Below, in pieces: positions 36,005 to 46,173 of a stretch of DNA of 64,000 nt (its first letter is position 1; each line of letters opens with the position of its first letter). The notes under the pieces are model-generated. The model did no database searches. It saw only the letters and a list, made by a program, of their open reading frames with translations, and was not told where the DNA came from. The position numbers and the translations under genes are program-made. The DNA comes from Phlebiopsis flavidoalba (Eukaryota; Basidiomycota; Agaricomycetes; Polyporales; Phanerochaetaceae): assembly GCA_035772785.1 (NCBI GenBank), contig JAOCPU010000048.1, positions 124,001 through 188,000 on the forward strand, read 5' to 3'.

Positions 36005-37778
36005 ATGTTGTCGCCCGAGCCGGAGCTCGAGCCTGCTACAAATACCTCGCACGCAAAGAAGCGGGATGCGTCCTACATCCCCCGTCCCCCTAGCAAATGC
36101 CCTTCATCTCTTCCGGTCGCATTTCATCAAGTGCGCCAGCACATCCCGGAGAAGATTGAGGGGAACCACAGCATGCTACTGTCCAAGATCATTGGTACGC
36201 GTCCATAATGCCCACTGACCGCGCGTACCCCTATGCCATTCATGAACGTGCGTCTACCATGTACAGGTAAATACTGGAAGTCGCTTCCTCCCAAGAAAGA
36301 CAAGTATGGGACACCAAGGCCATCATAGCCCTGGCGGACCACAAGAAAAAGTACCCCGACTGGCGATTCAAGCCGACGTCCAACGGCCTCGGGAAAGTGA
36401 AAGACGGACCCAAGCGGAGGAATAATAAAAAGGCGAGGGGGGGAAGCAGAGAAAAAAGGTCAAGAATCGCGAAGAGGAGGTGCGACAAGATAGCAGACTT
36501 GCTGGTAGCCGGAAGACGGGCGGTGGATTCTCGAGCTAGGGCGATCGAAAAATTCGACCACGAGACCGCGGACGCCATGAAGGTCGAGGACGAATGGTGG
36601 GGGATGCACCGTCTTCGCCATGCAGCCTGCACAAGAGCAGAGCCAGGGGGCGGCGGCGCAATCCCCGCGTCGCCCAGGGGGGCGGCGGCGGCGCACTGCA
36701 GAACGACGCCCCGAGCCCCGCCGGCTGTTCCCATGCAAGCCAGGCCTTCCCGGCAGCCACGACAACGCGCGCCCGACCGCATTCCGACGCCCGCTTCTGC
36801 ACGCCGCTGACCGCGATGTTCAAACGCTCCGCGTCCGCGCCCATGCGGTGCGCGCGGCGCGCATCCGCCTCGGGCGACCGCCGCCGTGCCGTTACCTCTG
36901 GCGTGCCGCGGAGTCCTTCTGCGCGGTGCCCTCTGCGGAGGCCGGCCGCACGACACAGCGCGCCGCCGTACGGCCTCGGCCATGCGGGTGGTCCGTGGCA
37001 CGTGTGGAGCACAAGGCGGAGGGCGATGTTCAAACGTGGGGACCACGAGGGACGGGGGGTATGCTCAGGTCCTGTCCGCTGCAACAGGCCTCTTCCCTCC
37101 TGTGCTCTCCTGAATCTCTCTTCACTCAGCATGGACGAGGTGACGTTTCGTTCTTTCTGCCTGCGCCCCATTGCGACGGCGAGACAATTGCTGACTGCCG
37201 TGCTTGCGGTTGTTGCTGTGCGCCAGACCGCGTCCTCGACCTGCTTCAGCCACTACACGCACACAGCCCCGCGCTACCCGGCGTTGGGCCACGACCTTCT
37301 GACGACTACCCCCCATGGTCCCGGTGCAGATCCGCCGCAGTCGGCCGCGTACGACATGTTCTCAGAAGGCGACGCGCGAGGCGTCTACGCCCCGAACGCG
37401 CCGCGATTTCGCTGACGCTGGGTACCCCCAGAATACAGCCCCTACTCTTCGCTGAAGACCTGGGCGGGCGATGGCGGACACGAAAGGGCGCCCGTGCGCC
37501 GCGCCGTTGGTCGTGACCCCGCAGACGGCCCGCCCATGTATGATGCCCGAGGGGATCATGCAGGAACGCGTTTCGAACCGCCGCATTCCTACACGCCCAC
37601 CGTCGGTGACGTGCTGGATCATCGGCTTCTACGCGACACAGCAGCCGCGCTGTGTGTGGCCGCGAGACGACGGCGGAGGTTCGAGTCGCTGCAAGACTAC
37701 GCAGCCGCGGGCTTGCAGACATGGGTTGTCGCCAGGGGGAAGAACCCGCAATTGTACTCGTACGCACTCACGAACTAA
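36005..37778 (+). CDS. HMG-box transcription factor (HMG gene 3, paralog of gene 1)
   Basis: This is an HMG-box DNA-binding protein of the same subfamily as gene 1. The start at 36005 reads MLSPEPELEPATNTSHAKKR, DASYIPRPP. The box continues, with slips, as an NAF-ILFR-like segment, EKIEGNHSMLLSKIIG, and an intron at exactly the same phase-1 site after IIG. Then come KYWKSLPPKKDK, WDTKAIIALADHKKKYPDWR, FKPTSNGLGK and a basic tail KRRNNKKARGGSREKR. Next is RRCDKIADLLVAGRR, the counterpart of RRCEEVAQLLLEG in gene 1. The C-terminal half is Pro/Arg/Ala-rich with uncertain frame and ends YAAAGLQTWVVARGKNPQLY before the stop at 37776-37778. It is clearly more diverged in the NAF...LFR helix than gene 1. 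The function is unknown, and the frame is broken at four or more points. Confidence 0.75.
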
Positions 37779-40700
37779 CTAGAGCTGGCTTCCTTGCGCA
37801 CGCAAGACCCGCGCCACGAACCATATCACTTCTAGAACGATACAGGAACGACGCTATGCGCTCCCGGCTCCCCTTTCTCCTATGCACCCCCATCACCATT
37901 TTTGACGCTTGTCTCTTGTGACGATTCCGGATCCGTCGGCGCCGCGACATACACGACTCACAGGGACGCCGACTGACCCCTTGCGGTTGTATATCATCTT
38001 CTTTTCTCACCCAGGAATTATCGGAACCGGTTTCACTCGAATATCTTCTCTTGCTCGCCTTATACACGCCCGTTATCTGTTTCCAGTGCTCTGTGTCGAT
38101 ATGCAGCCCTCAAGGTCTAGTGATGTAACCATATGTATGCTGTACCGCCATGTACAGTAGTCCCTCTGCGTCGGTATGTTTCCGATAGTGTTTATATCAG
38201 GTTATGAACTAGGTCACTCTATCATTCTCTGCCCCGAAGTCCCTGCCCAGAACGCGGTGTAAGTAGCGTGCCGGACCTTGTATGGCTCCTGCTGCACTCG
38301 CCGCACTGATGTCACCTTAGGTTGTGATTTACGAGTCGAGGTCCAGTAAAGCCTGACCTCCATCGAACACCAATTCAGTTATATTGAATCCAGAATCAGT
38401 CCTGCACTGACTTCCCATTGGCTGCAGGTGCTCTGACCCTCGATGTGGGAACCTCGGCATTCGGTGAGAGCGTCGTCTTTTGGGTCTCTTATCACTCATC
38501 ATATGACACCCAGGCACCCTCGAGGGCCCGTGCTGACGCGTCTGCGCGCGTCGAGGAGCGCGAAGGCAGGATGCACCCCCGCACGACCGGAGCGGCGATG
38601 GAGGCCAGAAAACGCCTCTGCGCGGTTAGCCTGCGCACGACGGGGCTCTAGAACGTCGTCGTGCGTAGCTTTCGAACCCTCATGATCGTGCCCCCCGCCG
38701 CCCCCGTGCTGCGTCTGCCCGACAGCCCGGCACAGCACCCCGAGTGCCATCATCGCAGGTCATACCCTGCAGTCACGCCCGCCGCGGACCTTGGCAGAAG
38801 CGTTCTGGAGCCATCCGCGCGGTGGCGGTGTAGCGTGCTGGGGAGATGTTCGCGTTTTTTCTGCAAGTTTGCGATCACGGCGAACTCTGTCGCGCATCGA
38901 CGCTAAGACAAACGCCAGCGTGCGGGCCTGCTAGCACGAGTTCGCCCAACTCTGTCGGCTGATCGGTCTCCGGAATGTCGGCGGCCGCCTGTCTTCCGGC
39001 GTTGAACCTTGCCTTTTCGTGTGCACGCTGTAGGCCCACTCGTAAATGCCCCTCAGGTGGCCCGCTGATGGCAGGCTGATTTAGGCGCCCATAATGCGGA
39101 CAAAGGCGCACCATATTCGTGCGCAAAGCTGACCTCGCGGCCATAATGGTCGCGCGCGGCGCCCACCACAAGACTCTGATGTGGAACGCCTCGAAGCACG
39201 CGTCTCGAGCTCTTAGTGCGTTCCTCGCATCGCGGTTTCCACGGCCCAGCTCGTGGGCCCTCGCAGCGCGAGCCCGTGTTTTCCCAGCGCGTGCCACATG
39301 GGGCAGCGACGACGTGTCGGTCGGTGCAAAGCTTAGATTGGGGACAAAGGCACGCTCACACAGAACGCGTCCGCCCCAGGGCGCAGCAATTCACCGCGTC
39401 GCTCGCCACACGCGTGTGCGTCGACGACGAGAGCTCCCGATGCGCAATTGTGCAGACAACCCCCTTCCGGCCTCCGCCAGGGGTGGGACGCGCGAAGCCC
39501 GGCGGCGGGTTCCCAGAGCTGATCGTGCGCCCCTGCGCGCGCACGACCCATGACCATAGCCTCCGTTTCCTTAATCGACGTCGGGGCCGTGTCCGCGGGT
39601 TCCCACCGCGCGCGAAACGGGCGACGGAGCTCTCGTCTGGGGCGGCGCCAGGCCGCCATCGCCGTCCCCAGGGGTGACGTTTTGACGTCGTGCGGGCAGC
39701 TAGATGCTGCGTGCGCTCGTGTCGTGTGCTCAGGTGAGCTGATCTGCCCGCTCATCAGGCTCTCCTCCGACGCTGATTAATTCGCTGGGCAGGTTTCGAT
39801 GACATGCCGGCCTTAACGCCGGTCGGCGTTCGATTCCTTTGGCCTTCGCTTCCGATGAACCAGCGACGTGTATACTTCATGCATGTGAGCTTATTTTTTA
39901 TGCTGTATTCTGATTGTGATTACAGAACCTATAACGCTTCGAATAGAAAAGTGGAATATACTGCGCGGTGGCGAAAAGCATGTCTTCACAGTTTACAAAT
40001 TCATGTATGGCGTTTGATTCTAGTCAACAACTGGCTTCTAATCACGCCGGTTCCACCCTATATCGTGTTTATGTGCGGTTTGTCTCGCTCATGTCGGCCG
40101 GGTCGGTGTTTGTAATGCGCATATACCTCTGGTACGCGTTCATGTCGGATGAAGATGTTCTAAGCTGATGTGACTAATGCAATTTGTAATATAGACCGGC
40201 TGGCTCTCATGTCCCGATGTTTCCTGTCGCCTCGTCACGTCTATGCACTTCTAGCCCTTGAACTGAGATAGGTGCGGTAAAGTAAAACACCGCACCCCGA
40301 CTGCGCCTTCGCGTAAGATTTCTATACAATTTGTTAATCCGGTGGGTGTTTTTTAAACCGTTATTAAGTTCGATGACCGTGTGGGTAAACACTTTGAACC
40401 CATTGTCCCTCTTAATGAGGCGTGCGGCCTTATGTATAGTTTGATACCCTTCACACAAGTTCAGGCACACTGCGTCTCGCCCGGGTATCCCCATTGTTCA
40501 TTACCCGCAATGAGGAACTTGTAACATGCCCGCTCTTTACCTGTAGAGTAATCTGCGAAACAGCTCACAACATATGAATTCTTGATGTATCATCACTCGC
40601 CTCAGTGCTGGGCTAAATCACTGGTCCGGCTCTCTATAAGCGTGGGATCTTCGGACGGCGTGGGTACATGCCAAATTTGGCTTTTTCTTCGGCAATGACC

Positions 40701-41452
40701 GCGATTAATTTTTCGTTTTCGCTCCCAGTAATACTTCAGACCGACGCGGACAATAGGGCTGTATGACTCTCGTATTGAAGCCTGTTAACTTTGTTGTATA
40801 GGTCCTGGTCAAGTAGACACCAGAGCAGCGGGATGCGCAGAGGCTCTCATTACCAACGGCCATCATTTGTCGGGATGCTTGAGGTGTGCAGGCCCTAATT
40901 CTCGTCTTACTACGTACATGCACGTTCAGATTCACAATGCCAAAGGGTCACTGTCACAGATTTAAAAAGATTACACGGTCAGCCTTATGAATAAGAAAAT
41001 TACAGCAATCACGAGAACGGCTGCAGTTCGTGGTTTTACGTTTTCAAGACCTGAAAGGCGGGCGTTATTGGTTACTGTCCGTATCGGTCATGTCTACCGT
41101 TATATGCTTAATATTTGATTCGCAGCGTGGAGGCTTATTCTGTTCAGGACTTTCCATCTTTACAGAGTCTCTGTCAGCATGAGATCGGTTATTCATCGCT
41201 TTTCTTCAATATCCTTGATCCGACGTCTTCTTAGTAGTTGGGTACTCAGTCCGATCATGAAGTCTTGCTAATCGTGATATAACTGCGGATTTGCAGAATG
41301 TAATATTCTACAAACAATCTGGTCATGCTGGGGTCCGAGATGTACGATCAGGCCTGCGAATAAGACGATACTAATCTGTGTCTGGTCGCCGTGTTGGCGG
41401 CCTTATCATTATATGGGTCTTCCCGCCACATCCCTCCTAAACCCCCGATAGA
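37779..41452. other. intergenic, no supported gene; AT-richer on the right
   Basis: These 3.7 kb show no gene. The left half (to about 39.8 kb) is GC-rich with overlapping chance frames. From about 39.8 kb the base composition drops visibly in GC and open frames become short. No terminal repeats or transposase motifs were seen. Confidence 0.4.
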
Positions 41453-42164
41453 CTACCTTAGGCCCTTGGACCAATCCCGCGCCCATTCGTTGACGATACC
41501 AAAGTCTCCGTCTCTCTCTTGATCCATGTATTTCCATGAGTTTCCAAATCCATGACCCCTCTGGTGCCGTGGCTTGCCAATTCTTCTTTCACGAATGGTT
41601 CCCGGCGCACTTCGCCCTCGACTTCGAATTGATTTTTCAACGCGCCGACCTGCAGCCACATCATCTTCCCTGGCCCACCGCTTCACGTAATTATATTCCG
41701 TCACCCAGCTTTGCTGGACCGCGGTGGACATGGCCCGAGTGTGAGGAGCCGACCATGTCGGTGGTCAGGGAGGACGGAGAACCGACAATGAACACAGAGA
41801 CGTGGTAATTCGCGAGCCTGTGTCCTTGCCGGCGTGATCGCCCAGTCGCGTCCCAGACGTCGTGAGGTACGCCGACGGTTCTTGCCCTGGCTCGCAGCTT
41901 CCCACGCAGTATCGATTAGAGTCGCTACGGGCGGTAGTCCTCGTTAAGATACCCGCTATCCTGTTTGTCCTGCTTTGAACGATGTTGGGAGCATACGTAC
42001 GCCGTCGGTAGAGGTGGACTATAAAGTGCAGCGACGAACCGGCGTGCATCGGTGGGTGGTCGGTGTTGACAGTGAACATTGTCGACACGAACGTATATGA
42101 TGGATTTCGTAGAAGTTGATAGTCCGTCCTTGTAAAGGTCAGACTCGACTCTGACGTCAGGCAT
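41453..42164 (-). CDS. hypothetical protein, orphan family (copy B)
   Basis: This is the paralog of the orphan gene at 11889-12589, and no known domain was recognised. The start at 42164 reads MPDVRVESDLYKDGLSTSTK, SIIYVRVDNV. Segments shared with copy A are TDARRFVAALY, YAPNIVQ, GYLNEDYRP, SNRYCVGSCEPGQEPSAYL, RLGDHAGKD, SWVTEYNYVKRWARE and, at the end, WARDWSKGLR, with the stop at 41453. The frame shifts two or three times. A TATA box stands 39-45 bases upstream, closer than in copy A. The protein would be about 220 residues and soluble. Copy B is the more diverged of the two in the middle section, so it could be decaying. Its role is unknown. Confidence 0.55.
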
Positions 42165-42774
42165 GGTGGCTGGTGTTACGGTCCGATTTGCGCGCCTGCC
42201 TCTTTTATAGAGCCACGATGCTTTCTGGCCACGCAACTTTGATGGCCACTCCGCATCCGGATTGGCCACCGGAGTAGCCGCTTTGACGGTGGCCTCTGGA
42301 CTCCTTGTTTCGCTTTGGGTCTTGTCAAACCTGTGTCAGCCTCTGGTGGCCAACAGTATTACAGTGGCCTAGTGATCGCAATTCCGATCATTTAAACTGC
42401 CGACCGCGATCATGCTCAAGTGCAATGAAGTCCTCTTCAGTCATCTGCACAATTTTGGACAGACGCGGTTCAGTTGGATGTTTTGGTGTGAGTCCTGACA
42501 GACATGTTTCGTATTCACGCGTCCCTCCAAAGGGATTCCGACATGCTAACTGGGGATGCGCCGCCACATCAGTTTCCTATTTCGGCTGTTCCGAACTCTC
42601 TGACATCAATGTCGCGCCTTTCAAATGCGTATGCGTATATGCGTTCTATTTGAAGTTCACAGCTACGCCCCGCAACTCCAAATGAAATGCAATGCGCGAC
42701 ACTACACAAAGAAGACCTATGCGAGTAGATATCATACGGTGATCACAAGGAAAGTGCTACAACTGTTTCTCATT
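42165..42774. other. intergenic between orphan B and permease B
   Basis: Apart from the orphan promoter, nothing is recognised in these 610 bases. The plus-strand frame at 42305-42685 has no motif. Confidence 0.35.
42203..42209 (-). promoter_or_regulatory. TATA box of orphan gene B
   Basis: On the minus strand the sequence GGCTCTATAAAAG lies just upstream of the ATG at 42164. It matches the AGCTCTATAAAA string in front of copy A. Confidence 0.55.
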
Positions 42775-44554
42775 CTACGTTGTAATGGACGAACGTGATG
42801 GTTTATCCTCTAAGTCCTCTCCATCCAGCTCGACAACCTTCGCGACGGGCCCGTCATAGACATTTCTTGCATGCAGCAAATACGCAGCTAATGCTAGCAT
42901 CATGACCCCACCGAAGATAACAACCGCCCAGTTCATTGTTTCTGCCTGCACGTGCTTCACAGGAGGCCAGAAGGACCAGAAGAAGGACCAAAAGGAGGTA
43001 AACCATGGGCAATGGTGTTGACAAGTACACCATATCTCCCCAGATCCGCCACCTCGTCCGTTTTGTTGCTGTATTTTTGCCCAGGGAGCGTCCAGCGGGC
43101 ATGAACTAGTTGCTCTCCGTGAAGTCGTTTTGAGAAGGGGACGCAAAATAGATATGCTGATGCTGTAAGTCGCCATGAGCGCTACGACGCCGACGCTGAG
43201 AATCAAAGCGTTTGAAGGCAGTGGTGGAGCCGATGTTGATGAGACTGAGGACGACGGTGAATGCAATACTGAGCAGGATGGCATTGAACGGGAACTTTGT
43301 ATCGAGGATGACGGGAGCCGATGTATCGCGCGAGAGGCAGTCCGCGGTCTCTTGCAAACGCGAAGGCTTGTCTCGACGCGCTCGCCTGACAAGACGCCGT
43401 GATGAAAACTAGAAGGAGAACAAGACGAATGTAAGTCCGACGGCCCCTGCTGGTTCCTTTCGTGGTGTCATTTTGCTGAAAATGTCGATGATAGGGAATC
43501 CTGTGGGGCTGTTAATGGCTACAGCGGGTGTCGCCGATGCAGAAGCAGTAGTGTGACAAGGACAATAAGGGTTGGGGGGTACATTCGCGAGGAAGCTCCA
43601 CCACATCGACCCGCGGACGACGACGACGCCGGCGTCGCGGATCTCTTCTGCCATGTGTGCAGCGGCGTCGGAACCGACGAGCGTAAACATGGCGGTTACT
43701 TGGTACCTATGAGCAGGGCGACGCTAGGGTTGTTCCATCCCGTGCCGTTATCTTGGAACGTCAACAGTGCTTCGCGCGCGGTTTGTTTGACGACGGGGCC
43801 ATAGCCCACATAGCAGCCACGAGAGGAATGAAGACGATGAAGTGCAAAAGGGCGAAAAATCCTTCGAGTATAGCTAACCAAGGCGCTGCAAATATATTGA
43901 ACAGACCTATCAAATCATCAGTATCTGTGAGGCGTATAGAAAGAATATTGCTTACTTATGCAAATCGCGATGGCTATCGTTAACAGGGTTTGGTGCCACC
44001 GCTCCGGTACGTAGGAGGGCTCGTTCAGAATGATCATCGTCTGAATCATCTCTCCGCAAATAAAGCAGCTGACAGTGGTAAAGGCCAGCCAATTCAGTGT
44101 ACTGAGCCAGCCAGACGTGTAGCTCAGCACTTTCTGGTATCGCTGGGGGCGCAAATTCTGACACCTAGATTTATTAAATAAATGGGGAAAAAATTAAAAG
44201 AGAGAGCAGTGTACCCAATGATATTGACCACCAGCAGTGGGGGCCATGCTAGCCATCTCTGCAAGTGACAAGACGATGAAGCTTTGTCCTATGTACCCCC
44301 AGATACAGGACCAGAACAGGCCAGCTGTGCCATCCAGCAACGAGGGCAGGCGCAGAGGTAGCCAGCAGAAGCTCCCAAGTACCCATTACACAGGAGGTGA
44401 ATGCGATGGAAGTGATAATGTGGAAGCTCCTAACGAACTGCTGCTTCTTGCCCATCCTCTTCATGTCCCGCTGGTCGTGCTCCCCGAGTTTCTCGGCATG
44501 TTCGGAGAGGTCTTGTACATGAACCAGTACGACATCTTCATCCTTTTTTGACAT
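42775..44554 (-). CDS. APC-family amino acid/choline/GABA permease (copy B)
   Basis: This is the paralog of the permease at 9572-11333, a predicted plasma-membrane transporter of the same APC subgroup. The start at 44554 reads MSKKDEDVVLVHVQDLSEHA, EKLGEHDQRDMKRMGKKQQF, then without a slip VRSFHIITSIAFTSCVMGTW. Further on are a cell-exterior loop with PSYVPERWHQTLLTIA, KQTAREALLTFQDNGTGW, NNPSVALLIGT, VGSDAAAHMAEEIRDAG, RGSMWWSFLANVPPN, AINSPTGFPIIDIFSKMTP, VALMATYSISI and VIFGGVMMLALAAYLLHAR. It ends with NVYDGPVAKVVELDGEDL and PSRSSITT, with the stop at 42775. Introns sit where copy A has them. Slips are found in other places than in copy A, which helps to correct both. The substrate is unknown. 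Confidence 0.87.
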
Positions 44555-45248
44555 TTTGCGATTTGGAGGCTGTCCTATGCTTAGTCGTCGTAGGGAGCAC
44601 TGAACAGAGATAGAGCGTGAGACTGCTGCAACTTGGAAGATAGCCACCACGTGCATGTTCACTCTCAGGCAAGAGGTCTGACCCTCGGATACAAACGGCG
44701 ACCTCGATAATCTCATGAGGTGAGTACTATGACAGCTCACGCGACCACTCGTATCGCGCTGAACCTGCAGAAGACTTCGGACCAGAAGTTTGCCAGATAA
44801 AGAAGTTCGCGAGCGAAGCCCCCGTGTAACCTTACAAAACCGTCTTGATTGGCGTCATTCGGAAAATGAACTCCATACTAAAAGCACATTATGAGGGCAC
44901 AGGTTTCTGTAGCGTAGTGAGCTAACGTACAGGGCAGATCTAGGACTTCAAGTATCTGATGACTGTATGTGTGACGAGGCATTTTGCCCAAGACGCCTGG
45001 TGCCGCGATCATTGATGCGCTGATGGGCGCACAGATCAAATGGCACTAATGACCCTGAATGACCGCTTTCTTACTCTCACAGGACGTGGTTGCTTTCGAT
45101 CCAACACTTATCCAACCTTGCCATCTTGTGCGTATACATACCCCTGAAACATCCATCTCATTCTATGTTACAATCACAACAAACTGACATCATGTAGATA
45201 ATTAAAACAGCTGCTCGCTTGCTGTACATCAATCCCGAGCAGCCGACA
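44555..45248. promoter_or_regulatory. shared intergenic region between divergent permease and MYND genes (block B)
   Basis: This 694-base spacer separates the two head-to-head starts, as in block A. Co-regulation is only an inference from the kept arrangement. Confidence 0.4.
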
Positions 45249-46173
45249 ATGTCGCTCAGTGGTAGTTCTACTGGCACGGCAAATCAACAGCGCATGCTAG
45301 ATGTGGAGTCCAAGATCAGCTAGACGCGAATTTACGCAATGTCAAAATTGTGCGTTATACTACTCATATATACGCGATAACTCTGAGATGTCACGGCAGG
45401 TGCCAAGGATAAGGACAGACATAACATCAAGCTGTCTCTATGTACCGGGTGTAAGATTGCAATCTACTGTGTGGGTATCTTTACTTCATCGAGGAGACGG
45501 TAATCATTTTTTACAAGAGCAGAGCTCCAAGTGTCAACGGGAACATTGGCCCAAACACAAACCCGTGTGCCTCATCAGACGTAAAACGTTTCAAGAAGCC
45601 GAAGAGCTTGACAAAAAAAGCCCTATTGGTGGGTTTTCTTAATGCTTGCACACTGGCGGGTACTACAGGGCCTGTGATGCTCACACCCTCGCAGATGCTT
45701 GCTGATCTGCGAGCGTTCACGCAGAAGTTCAACGCCGCATTGTTCCAAGCGGCCTTCAATGCGCTCCGCCTACACGAGCGGGAAGACAGTTGGAAAAGGT
45801 GTATATCGTTGTTTGTCGCAGTCAATCGCTTGCCAGACCTGCCTCCGGACACAAAGCCGTGGCAGCACTTCGCAGTCGACTTCATATCGCCTGTGCCCGC
45901 CGAGCTGGCTGCGGAACGGGTCGACCCTGATGGTTCAAGGTGGGTTTCTCAAGATGAAGAGGAAATACGAAGACGAGCAGCTCGAGAAAGGCCTCCCTTG
46001 GCGGGATTGTTATCGTAATCAGTGGAAGTGCACCACAATTGGACGCTAACATCTTTAACATGACTTGTACCGGCTTCGGGTCGTGGTCCAACGACGTTCG
46101 CACTCAAAATCGAAGCATCATGGCAGGAGACGTTCAAGAACACTGTCGAGCGAATGTGCGGATCCGGAAATAG
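45249..46173 (+). CDS. MYND-type zinc finger protein (copy B)
   Basis: This is the paralog of the MYND gene at 8060-8978. The start at 45249 reads MSLSGSSTGTANQQRMLDVE, then ARREFTQCQNC with one slip, an intron, and IKLSLCTGCKIAIYC. After a second intron it reads KCQREHWPKHKPVC. All zinc ligands of the MYND finger are kept. The rest reads RRKTFQEAEELDKK, TPSQMLADLRAFTQKFNAA, LFQAAFNALRLHE, NRLPDLPPDTKPWQHFAVDF, ISPVPAELAAERV, EDEQLEKGLPW, and after a slip GIVIVISGSAPQLDANIFNM and TCTGFGSWSNDV, ending CRANVRIRK with the stop at 46171-46173. The two introns in the finger are at the same sites as in copy A. The function of the family is unknown, and the finger suggests protein-protein contact. 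Confidence 0.82.

Larger units (their letters stand above)
41453..46173. repeat. block B of an inverted duplicated gene triplet
   Basis: The order is orphan (-), permease (-), MYND (+), the mirror image of block A at 8060-12589. All three protein pairs align by eye over most of their length, and the orphan promoter is also alike. The divergence indicates an old duplication. Confidence 0.85.

Noticed and set aside
39800..39850. tRNA-like T-arm string (GTTCGATTCC-like)
   Set aside because: No matching acceptor, D-arm or anticodon stem could be folded around it. No tRNA gene is supported in the window.
8060..46173. Assembly artefact (fold-back) as the cause of the mirrored blocks
   Set aside because: The copies differ clearly at protein level and in spacer length and sequence, so they are separate loci.
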